Assembly: GCA_050943435.1 (NCBI GenBank)
Contig: JBMNPE010000049.1
Coordinates: 1 to 11,468, forward strand
DNA: 11,468 nt
From: RGIG5675 sp050943435
GTDB lineage: Bacteria; Bacillota; Clostridia; Oscillospirales; Ruminococcaceae
Reading direction: 5' to 3'
How positions within the stretch are numbered: the stretch's first letter is position 1; each line of letters starts with the position of its first letter. Positions 6,023 to 11,468 of the stretch are shown piece after piece. Position numbers and translations under genes: made by a program. Under the pieces are notes generated by a model. It was not told where the DNA came from, made no database searches, and saw only the letters and a list, made by a program, of their open reading frames with translations.

Positions 6023-6868
6023 TCAGCTGTCGTATACAATCTTGTCCCCGCAGGTTATCCGCTCGTATCCGGCGTCAAGAAGGGCCTTGAACCCGGCTTC
6101 CCCGGTGCAGTGGCAGAATTTGCCGCATGCTATCCCCTCTTTTTTGAGCCAGCCCACTGTCTTCTCTATCCTGTCCTCGTCGGCTGCGATGAGATGGGTC
6201 CCGCCGATCACGGAATACGGCATCGCCCCGAAGCGCCTGCTCACCTCGCTGCATATGTTAGCTATTCCGGTGTGGGCACAGCCCGTGATCACGACTATCC
6301 CCTGTGAAGTCGACAGGGCAAGCACCTGCTCATCGGCAAATGTGTCTGTCCTGAGCCCTCTGACTGAATCGATCACGTCGGTCTTGTCAGGCCTCTCGAA
6401 TTCCGTTCTGTATCCTATGTTCTGGAGTATGTACGCCCCGGGGAACTCCGGAAGCTCATACGTGTCCGTGCTGACCATCCTCCAGTCCACGAAATTCGAC
6501 TGGAGCACCTGCGGGGTCAGAGGCCCCGAGGTGGGAGTGTAAAGTCCGGGCTCGCTCTCGTCGGCCCAGTAGCTGCTCTTGAAGAAGTTTCTAGATACGT
6601 ACAGCCTGTACGGCACCGTCACCTCGTCCATCCATTTGAGGAAGCCCCTGGTGTGATCATAGTGGTTGTGGGATAGGACGACGGCCTTGACATTGGAGAG
6701 GTCCTCCCCGAGGGCCGCGGCATTGAACATGAATTCCCCGCGGTCCCCGCAGTCGAACAGGATTGAAGTCCCGTCCCTGCTCACCAGCAGAGACAGCCCG
6801 TTCTCAGTGTGCAGCCTCGGATTGTTTGAAACGTTGTCTACAAGTACAGTGATTTCCAGCTTGCTCAT
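6023..6868 (-). CDS. MBL-fold metallohydrolase (COG1237-type)
   Basis: The 281-aa product is a metallo-beta-lactamase-fold hydrolase. It has the metal-binding HNHYDH (67-72), then TGCAHTG (195-201, His199), IGGTHL (221-226, His225) and HCTGE (253-257). The N-terminus (ITVLVDN, GLSLLV, ILFDCG) and the GCAHTGIANI motif match the COG1237 group. Some archaeal members are annotated as 7,8-dihydropterin-6-methyl-4-aminobenzene-phosphate synthases; for clostridial members the substrate is unknown, so I do not assign one. No signal peptide is seen, so the protein should be cytoplasmic. The ATG at 6868-6866 is only 22 nt from the end of the preceding terminator and has a weak ribosome binding site (GGGGC at a long distance). 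No terminator is seen after it, so some read-through into the zinc-ribbon gene is possible. Confidence 0.9.
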   Translation of the reverse strand: MSKLEITVLVDNVSNNPRLHTENGLSLLVSRDGTSILFDCGDRGEFMFNAAALGEDLSNVKAVVLSHNHYDHTRGFLKWMDEVTVPYRLYVSRNFFKSSYWADESEPGLYTPTSGPLTPQVLQSNFVDWRMVSTDTYELPEFPGAYILQNIGYRTEFERPDKTDVIDSVRGLRTDTFADEQVLALSTSQGIVVITGCAHTGIANICSEVSRRFGAMPYSVIGGTHLIAADEDRIEKTVGWLKKEGIACGKFCHCTGEAGFKALLDAGYERITCGDKIVYDS

Positions 6869-6890
6869 CTTTTATCTGCCCCGAAAGCAT

Positions 6891-6934
6891 AAAAACAGGC
6901 GCGGTATCCGGAAATCCACCGAGCGGTCCGCGCC
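6891..6934 (-). terminator. intrinsic terminator after the ireB unit
   Basis: On the minus strand GGCGCGG (6934-6928) pairs with CCGCGCC (6904-6898). An inner CCG/CGG helix lies within the loop, and TGTTTTT follows (6897-6891). It sits 17 nt after the stop of the 90-aa gene. Confidence 0.75.
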
Positions 6935-6951
6935 GTCATTCATCTTCTTGT

Positions 6952-7224
6952 CTATTCCTCGGCTATAGCTCTCTTGAGCCATATGGTGCCGATGTCCAAA
7001 GCATTGTAAAGACCGTTCTTTGTGGTCTCCTTGATTATTCTGTCCTTGGCAGGCATGGCCTGGTTCGTGGACAGCAGCTGTACATGCACCTTGGCATTGT
7101 CAGCGTCATCGTCAGAAAGGATGCTCAGAAAGAGCACATATTTGTCGGACGGATCCCCGTAATAGAGCTCATTCCCGACCCTCACGAGCGGTTTTCCCTT
7201 GTATGTGAGCTTGTTTTCGGCCAT
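6952..7224 (-). CDS. conserved-looking small protein of unknown function (90 aa)
   Basis: The 90-aa product begins MAENKLTYKGKPLVRVGNEL and continues YYGDPSDKYVLFLSIL. I have a recollection of similar short clostridial proteins without a known function, but cannot name a family. It is acidic and lysine-rich, with alternating hydrophobic residues that suggest beta strands in the first half (to about residue 50) and a helical C-terminus (GLYNALDIGTIWLKRAIAEE). There is no Cys cluster, signal peptide or membrane span. A full AAGGAGG ribosome binding site (7232-7238) lies 7 nt before the ATG. The gene follows ireB by 17 bp in the same transcript and is closed by a terminator, so it should be co-expressed with ireB. 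A functional link to IreB is only suggested by this context. Confidence 0.85.
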   Translation of the reverse strand: MAENKLTYKGKPLVRVGNELYYGDPSDKYVLFLSILSDDDADNAKVHVQLLSTNQAMPAKDRIIKETTKNGLYNALDIGTIWLKRAIAEE

Positions 7225-7241
7225 TCACAATCCTCCTTGAA

Positions 7242-7487
7242 TCAGTGATTGACGAAATATTCGATCATCGCCGCAAGAAGGTCGTCCCTGTCAATCCTTC
7301 CCATTATCGTCCTGGCGTTGCGGTATGTCGTTATGTAAGTGGGATCTTCTGAAAGTATGTATCCGACCAGCTGGTTGGTCGGGTTGTAACCCTTTTCCTT
7401 GAGGGCATTGTAGACTTCTGTAAGGTTTTCCTTCATCTCAGACTCATTCTCGTCCGCCGCAGAAAAAGTCATGGTAGGCTCGTACAT
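7242..7487 (-). CDS. ireB: IreB-family regulatory phosphoprotein (UPF0297/YrzL)
   Basis: The 81-aa product matches the IreB/YrzL family along its length: TMTFSA near the N-terminus, VYNALKEKGYNPTNQLVGYILSEDPTYI in the middle and the ARTIMGRIDRDDLLAAMIEYF end. In Enterococcus faecalis IreB is phosphorylated on N-terminal threonines by the PASTA-domain Ser/Thr kinase IreK and counteracts the cephalosporin resistance that IreK promotes. Thr5 and Thr7 here are the equivalent candidates. The kinase is not in this window. The ATG at 7487-7485 has AAGGAGG (7497-7503) 9 nt upstream. In many Bacillota the gene lies between alaS and ruvX; here it is instead downstream of pheT and followed by an uncharacterised 90-aa gene. 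Confidence 0.93.
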   Translation of the reverse strand: MYEPTMTFSAADENESEMKENLTEVYNALKEKGYNPTNQLVGYILSEDPTYITTYRNARTIMGRIDRDDLLAAMIEYFVNH

Positions 7488-7514
7488 AGCTGACCGCCTC
7501 CTTCACGTTCACCA

Positions 7515-7543
7515 ATTATACAACAACCGGCATGCCTCGGCAA
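7515..7543 (-). promoter_or_regulatory. promoter of the ireB unit
   Basis: On the minus strand TTGCCG (7538-7543) is separated by 17 nt from a perfect TATAAT (7515-7520). Transcription would start near 7508, giving a leader of about 20 nt that holds the ribosome binding site and little else. Confidence 0.75.
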
Positions 7544-7558
7544 TGACGCGCATGAACA

Positions 7559-7589
7559 GCGGGCCCCGCGCCGTTTCTGCGGGGCCCGC
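7559..7589 (-). terminator. strong GC hairpin after pheT, weak U-tract
   Basis: GCGGGCCCCGC (7559-7569) and GCGGGGCCCGC (7579-7589) form a perfect 11-bp stem with a 9-nt loop. What follows on the minus strand is TGTTCATG, not a real U-tract. A second small hairpin, GGAGAT/ATCTCC (7605-7619, 3-nt loop), lies between it and the pheT stop. The pair may end pheT transcripts inefficiently or stabilise their 3' end. Confidence 0.5.
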
Positions 7590-7627
7590 CGTCCTTCGTC
7601 ATGGGGAGATGGCATCTCCGCATGAGG

Positions 7628-10009
7628 CTATTTCCTTATTTCGACTCCTATCTTTGACAGTTCCCCGAGGGCCTTCTCTATGGCCTCGTCGACCTGTTCG
7701 TCCTTGAGGGTGGAATCCGGGCTCCTCATCACCAGGCTGTAGGCGATGCTCTTCTTGCCTTCGGGGATGTTTTCGCCTGTATACACGTCGAAGACGGTGA
7801 TCTTCTCGAGTATATCGCCGATGGAATCTCTGATTATGCCCTCTATTACGTCATTTGGGGTATCAATGTCGCACTCGAGTGCGAGATCCCTCGTCGTCTC
7901 GGGGAATCTCGGCAGCGGGCTGAACCTGCGGTTCATGTCGCTGGCCTCATATATCCTGTTGAGGTCAGCGCTCATGACGATGGCCCTCTCCTTTATCCCG
8001 AAAGCCTTTGCCGTGTCGGGATGGATTTCGCCCAGCTCTGCGATTTTCTCCCCGTTCAGGGTGACCACCGCGGACCTCCCCGGGTGCATCCAGGGCCTCT
8101 CAGGCATTCTCTCGTATTTTTCACCGCTTATTCCGACCCTCGCGAGCACGGTCTCGAGAAGCCCCTTGAGTGTGAAGAAATCAGATCTGCCGCCGTATGC
8201 GCACGCGGAAAGCATGTTTCTCTCGTCAGGAAGCTTGTTTTCATCCGGTCCGGGCAGGTATATCCTCGCGATCTCGAACATCTTTACGGCCGGGACCCTC
8301 GCAGCCGCATTTGCCGACATCGCGGTCAGGAGCGAAGGCACCATGGACGTCCTCATGAGGCTCGTCTCAGGCCCGAACGGATTCTTGATCTTCACGGCAT
8401 TTCTCATCGGATCGCCATCGGGGACGCCCATCTTGTCGAGCACTGCCGGGTTCATGAAGCTGAATGTGTTGATTTCGTGGAAGCCGCCCGCGAAGCAGAG
8501 CTCCCTCACGAAGTACTTGAATCTGTACTCGGGGCTCTGTCTTGCTGCGACGGAGTTCTCCGTCACTGTTATCGGGATCTTGTCATAGCCGTAGAATCTC
8601 GCTACTTCCTCGGAGAGATCAGCAAATCCCTCCACGTCGCCCCTGAACGTCGGCGCAGTGACCATGAGGTCCTTGTCCACCTTGAATTCGAGCTTCTTGA
8701 GGGTCTTGACCATGAAATCGGTGGAAATATCGGTCCCGAGGAACCTGTTCACCCTGTCGGGATCGAGGTAGATGGGCTCAGGCTCCTTAATGGTTCCGAC
8801 TGCGTCCACAACTCCCCCGATGACATCCCCGGCGTCGAGCTCCTCTACGAGCTGCAGTGCCCTCATGAGGGCCCTCTTCGTGTTGTGCGGGTCGAGGCCC
8901 TTCTCATATCTCGAGGATGCCTCGGTCCTCATCCCAAGCTTCTGGGCCGTCAGCCTGGTTGTGACCCCGTTGAACATCGCAGACTCGAAGATGACGGTAT
9001 TTGTGTCATCCATTATTCCGGTATACTCGCCGCCCATTATTCCCGCGAGTGCGAGTACCTTGTGCGGGTCTGCAATTACCGTCATGGAGCTGTCCAGGTC
9101 CCTGGACGTCCCGTCAAGAGTCGTGAGCTTTTCCCCTTCCTTTGCGCACCTCACGATTATCTGGTCGTCTTCCACAAACCTCGAGTCGAATGCGTGCATC
9201 GGCTGGTTGTATTCAAGCATCACGAAATTCGTGATGTCGACTATGTTGTTGATGGGCCTCACCCCGGACTGTCTTAGCAGCCTCCTCATCCATTCCGGGG
9301 ACGGCTTTATCCTGACGTTTTTAACCATGCCGCCCGTGTATCTGTAGCAGCGGTCGGGGCAGTCGATCCTGACGCTGAGCAGGTCCCCGGCATTCCCGGT
9401 CGTCTTTTTGACCTTGGCCTCAGGAAAATCGAACGGGAGATCGAACGTTGCTGCCGCCTCCCTGGAAATTCCCTCCGCCCCGAGGCAGTCGGGCCTGTTG
9501 GGGGTTATCTCGAAGTCGATGATAATATCGGAGAGCCCGAGCAGCTTCTTGACGTCGTCCCCGGGCTTTGCCCTCTCCGGGAGCATCATGATCCCGTCCT
9601 CGATGCAGTCCGGGTAATCGCGCTGCGTTAAGCCCAGTTCGCCGAGCGAGCACATCATGCCGTCGGATTCAACTCCCTTGAGCACGGCCTTTTCGATTTT
9701 CTTTCCCTTTCCGAGCTCGGCACCGACGAGAGCCACCGGGACCATGTCCCCGACATTTACGTTCTGTGCACCGGTTACGATCTGCAGCACGCTTCCGCCC
9801 ACATCAACTTTGCATATCCACAGATGGTCGGCATCGGGATGCTTCTCCATTTCGAGCACTTTTCCGGCCTTTATTCCCGACAGCCCGGGAGCTTCCTCGG
9901 AATAAGTCTCAACCTTCGACCCGCTCATCGTCATCCTGCTCACGAATTCCGCAGGATCGGCGTCCAGGCCCGGGACATATCTTTTTATCCATTCATATGA
10001 AATAACCAT
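7628..10009 (-). CDS. pheT: phenylalanine--tRNA ligase beta subunit (PheT)
   Basis: PheT is the large subunit of the cytoplasmic (alpha-beta)2 phenylalanyl-tRNA synthetase, which binds tRNA-Phe and carries the editing site. The 793-aa product has normal length and domain order. It has an N-terminal MVISYEWIKRYV, an EMAP-II/OB-like tRNA-binding domain (about 40-150, with EKHPDADHLWICKV and QIVTGAQNV), FEITPNRPDCLG introducing the B1/B5 region, the B3/B4 editing domain, and a C-terminal FDX-ACB anticodon-binding domain (LPRFPETTRDLAL onward). An in-frame TTG at 10024-10022 would add five residues (MGRNE). I reject it because it overlaps the GGGGAGA ribosome binding site (10016-10022) of the ATG at 10009-10007, which is 6 nt away. 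The gene starts 15 bp after the pheS stop and is co-transcribed with pheS under T-box control. Confidence 0.96.
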   Translation of the reverse strand: MVISYEWIKRYVPGLDADPAEFVSRMTMSGSKVETYSEEAPGLSGIKAGKVLEMEKHPDADHLWICKVDVGGSVLQIVTGAQNVNVGDMVPVALVGAELGKGKKIEKAVLKGVESDGMMCSLGELGLTQRDYPDCIEDGIMMLPERAKPGDDVKKLLGLSDIIIDFEITPNRPDCLGAEGISREAAATFDLPFDFPEAKVKKTTGNAGDLLSVRIDCPDRCYRYTGGMVKNVRIKPSPEWMRRLLRQSGVRPINNIVDITNFVMLEYNQPMHAFDSRFVEDDQIIVRCAKEGEKLTTLDGTSRDLDSSMTVIADPHKVLALAGIMGGEYTGIMDDTNTVIFESAMFNGVTTRLTAQKLGMRTEASSRYEKGLDPHNTKRALMRALQLVEELDAGDVIGGVVDAVGTIKEPEPIYLDPDRVNRFLGTDISTDFMVKTLKKLEFKVDKDLMVTAPTFRGDVEGFADLSEEVARFYGYDKIPITVTENSVAARQSPEYRFKYFVRELCFAGGFHEINTFSFMNPAVLDKMGVPDGDPMRNAVKIKNPFGPETSLMRTSMVPSLLTAMSANAAARVPAVKMFEIARIYLPGPDENKLPDERNMLSACAYGGRSDFFTLKGLLETVLARVGISGEKYERMPERPWMHPGRSAVVTLNGEKIAELGEIHPDTAKAFGIKERAIVMSADLNRIYEASDMNRRFSPLPRFPETTRDLALECDIDTPNDVIEGIIRDSIGDILEKITVFDVYTGENIPEGKKSIAYSLVMRSPDSTLKDEQVDEAIEKALGELSKIGVEIRK

Positions 10010-10024
10010 TTCATTTCTCCCCAA

Positions 10025-11044
10025 TCAGAACTGCTCGAGGAATCTCATGTCGCTTCCGAACATGAGCCTGAGGTCAGTGACTCCGTATCTCAGCATCGCA
10101 AGCCTGTCCATTCCCATTCCGAAAGCCCATCCGGTGTACACGTCGGGGTCTATCCCGCATCCCGCGAGGACCTTCGGGTGGATCATGCCGCAGCCGAGTA
10201 TCTCGATGAATCCCTCTCCCTTGCACAGGCTGCAGCCCTTTCCGTGGCACATGAAGCACGTGGCGTCCATCTCGGCGGAAGGCTCTGTGAACGGGAAGTG
10301 GTGAGGCCTGAACCTGACTTCTATGTCATCGCCGTACATTTTCTTTGCAAATTCGGCGAGAGTTCCCTTCAGATCGGCCATTGTGATGCCCTTGTCTATG
10401 GCCATTCCCTCGCACTGGTGGAATATCGGGGAATGGGTCGCATCCATCTCATCCGCCCTGTAGACCCGTCCGGGGGCGATTATCCTGATCGGAGGCTTCC
10501 TCGTGAGCATCGTCCTGATCTGCATCGGAGAGGTCTGGGTCCGGAGGAGCACGTTGTCATTTATGTAGAACGTGTCCTGGAGGCCCCTCGAAGGATGCCC
10601 CTTCGGGATATTCAGCATTTCAAAGTTGTATTTGTCGTATTCGACCTCCGGCCCGTCGACAACCTCGAATCCCATTCCGAGGAAGATGTCCTCTATCTCC
10701 TTCTGCACCTGCTTGAGGGGATGATACGTGCCGATGTCGGGATCCCTGCCGGGAAGGGTGACGTCAATGCGCTCTGCCCTCAGCTTGAGCTCCTTCTGCT
10801 TCTCCGCCATCTCTTCTTTCTTGGCGGCTATCTTCTCCTCGATCTTCTGCCTTACCTCGTTGGCGGCCTTCCCTGCTTCCGGCCTCTCCTCTGCAGACAG
10901 ATCCTTCATCTGCCTGAGAAGCGAGGTCAGGCTGCCCTTCTTGCCGAGAAACTCGACCCTTAGCTTCTCGACATCCTCGGCATTTCTTGCCTCTTTGATC
11001 TTCTGCTCGGCATTTTCCAGAATCTCCCGAAGTTCCTCTTTCAT
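10025..11044 (-). CDS. pheS: phenylalanine--tRNA ligase alpha subunit (PheS)
   Basis: PheS is the catalytic subunit of phenylalanyl-tRNA synthetase; it activates Phe and transfers it to tRNA-Phe. The 339-aa product has an N-terminal coiled-coil domain that binds tRNA (residues about 1-90, rich in Lys and Glu) and the class II catalytic domain: HPLKQVQKEIEDIF (108-121), FHQCEG (208-213, motif 2) and GMGMDRLAMLRYG (309-321, motif 3). A Cys-rich CFMCHGKGCSLC segment (263-274) precedes the ILGCGM loop and is common in clostridial PheS. The ATG at 11044-11042 is chosen over the longer ORF start at 11176 because that extension runs through the T-box and terminator, and an AGGAGG site lies 5 nt before this ATG. 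Confidence 0.97.
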   Translation of the reverse strand: MKEELREILENAEQKIKEARNAEDVEKLRVEFLGKKGSLTSLLRQMKDLSAEERPEAGKAANEVRQKIEEKIAAKKEEMAEKQKELKLRAERIDVTLPGRDPDIGTYHPLKQVQKEIEDIFLGMGFEVVDGPEVEYDKYNFEMLNIPKGHPSRGLQDTFYINDNVLLRTQTSPMQIRTMLTRKPPIRIIAPGRVYRADEMDATHSPIFHQCEGMAIDKGITMADLKGTLAEFAKKMYGDDIEVRFRPHHFPFTEPSAEMDATCFMCHGKGCSLCKGEGFIEILGCGMIHPKVLAGCGIDPDVYTGWAFGMGMDRLAMLRYGVTDLRLMFGSDMRFLEQF

Positions 11045-11062
11045 GTACTCCTCCTGACACAT

Positions 11063-11092
11063 AAAAAACTCCGTCCCGCAACCGGGACGGAG
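11063..11092 (-). terminator. T-box attenuator terminator before pheS
   Basis: CTCCGTCCCG (11092-11083 on the minus strand) pairs perfectly with CGGGACGGAG (11078-11069) around a GTTG loop and is followed by TTTTTT (11068-11063). It stops transcription when tRNA-Phe is charged. Confidence 0.9.
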
Positions 11093-11320
11093 CTGATAGC
11101 TTCCGCGGTACCACCCGCAATTTGTCTGCGCAAATGCAAACACACTCGCCGCCCTGTAACGGAGGCTGCCGTGCACCCTTACTGCCTCATCGGTTTCAGG
11201 GGGCCCGCTCGCGGGAGAACTTCACCGGATCCGGCGCCTCTTAATCACACCACCATAAGAGTCTCTTTGCCGCCGTAAGTTCAGGCTACTTTTCCCGGTC
11301 GCCGCGTTTCCTTTATAGTT
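11063..11320 (-). promoter_or_regulatory. Phe-specific T-box riboswitch leader of pheST
   Basis: The minus-strand leader contains the conserved T-box core GGGTGGTACCGCG (near 11102-11116). Its UGGU pairs with the ACCA end of uncharged tRNA. Upstream, stem I has the loop-E pieces AGUA on the 5' side and GAA on the 3' side, closed by CGGGA/UCCCG. The triplet after the GAA element is UUC (11217-11219), a Phe codon, matching the downstream genes. A stem II region (CCCUG...CAGGG) and stem III (GUUUGC/GCAGAC) follow. Uncharged tRNA-Phe should stabilise the antiterminator and let pheST be transcribed. The 5' limit is inferred from the promoter. Confidence 0.93.
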
Positions 11321-11324
11321 CGTT

Positions 11325-11353
11325 ATATTATCATCGTCTCCGGGCGTTTTCAA
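11325..11353 (-). promoter_or_regulatory. promoter of the pheST T-box transcript
   Basis: The minus strand reads TTGAAA (11348-11353), a 17-nt spacer, and TAATAT (11325-11330) preceded by TGA, an extended -10. Transcription should start near 11320, just before the T-box stem I. Confidence 0.75.
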
Positions 11354-11435
11354 GCTCCAGAACGAACCTTAAACCAGTTCGGATCCGGTTTCCGCAGGTA
11401 TGCGCCTGTCCTCTCTGCCGCCATGGGGCCGGGCT

Positions 11436-11464
11436 TTGTTGGCACCCGTGTTAGATGTTATACT
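11436..11464 (+). promoter_or_regulatory. possible plus-strand promoter at the window edge
   Basis: TTGTTG (11436-11441), 17 nt, then TATACT (11459-11464) with a TGT extension. It points out of the window to a gene not seen here, divergent from pheST. The 80 nt between this and the pheST promoter show no recognised RNA or gene. Confidence 0.35.
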
Positions 11465-11468
11465 TAAT

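Noticed and set aside
5630..6307. 225-codon plus-strand ORF across the zinc-ribbon/MBL intergenic region
   Set aside because: It runs through the promoter and two coding genes in antisense and has no convincing ribosome binding site or domain.
8021..9277. 418-codon plus-strand ORF inside pheT, and similar long ORFs opposite pheS and murC
   Set aside because: They are antisense shadows of strongly conserved genes in a GC-rich genome with few stops; their translations are rich in Arg, His and Cys with no recognisable domain.
10010..10024. TTG start of pheT at 10024
   Set aside because: It overlaps the ribosome binding site of the ATG at 10009, and family members begin at the MVISYEWI sequence.
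10025..11176. Longer pheS reading frame beginning at 11176 with 44 extra N-terminal residues
   Set aside because: The extension is encoded by the T-box core and the terminator hairpin, and the ATG at 11044 has its own AGGAGG site 5 nt away and gives a family-typical length.
11354..11435. Possible structured RNA upstream of the pheST promoter
   Set aside because: I compared it from memory with SRP RNA, RNase P, 6S and common riboswitches and found no signature; small inverted repeats (CGAAC/GTTCG, AAACC/GGTTT) are too short to support a call.

Overview
The window reads as an ordinary chromosomal segment of a Gram-positive anaerobe, most likely a class Clostridia member of the Bacillota with a mid-50s percent GC genome. 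The evidence is a Phe T-box leader in front of pheS-pheT, an IreB-family gene, a MurC of the clostridial type (ECxxxxFLxLxP-like and GSRExxTxG-like motifs), strong AAGGAGG ribosome binding sites, and frequent AGG (Arg) and ATA (Ile) codons. A narrower placement (for example Anaerovoracaceae / Family XIII) would be a guess. There is no insertion sequence, phage, CRISPR or defence gene, and no sign of recent transfer.

Left part (1-2082): a truncated RpiR/MurR-type regulator on the minus strand is divergent from murC on the plus strand across a 264-bp promoter region. A minus-strand consensus promoter and a plus-strand TATAAT box are visible there. The murC leader carries a small hairpin and an overlapping short ORF. 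Middle left (2083-3844): a YegS/DgkB-type lipid kinase gene (minus) is divergent from a C(X)5R phosphatase gene (plus). The -10 elements of the two fall on one perfect 10-bp palindrome, so a shared bidirectional promoter is likely. Both plus-strand genes end at convergent hairpins that are better paired in the minus-strand transcript.

Centre (3910-6868, all minus): an MBL-fold hydrolase (COG1237 type), then an unusual zinc-ribbon/acidic-linker/single-membrane-span protein with its own extended -10 promoter, then deoC 20 bp behind it, then a terminator. Centre right (6891-7543, minus): ireB and a 90-aa uncharacterised protein form a two-gene unit with a good promoter and an intrinsic terminator. 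Right (7559-11353, minus): a strong promoter, a Phe-specific T-box attenuator with a readable UUC specifier, then pheS and pheT, then two hairpins. At the far right edge a plus-strand promoter-like sequence may drive a gene outside the window.

The genes do not form one pathway. The segment holds translation (pheST), cell-wall precursor synthesis (murC), deoxynucleoside catabolism (deoC), Ser/Thr-kinase signalling (ireB), probable lipid or phosphate signalling (kinase/phosphatase pair) and two uncharacterised proteins. I do not see a clearly new multi-gene system. The parts most worth a second look are the zinc-ribbon membrane protein with its repeated short helical motif, the 90-aa partner of IreB, and the regulatory architecture of the intergenic regions.
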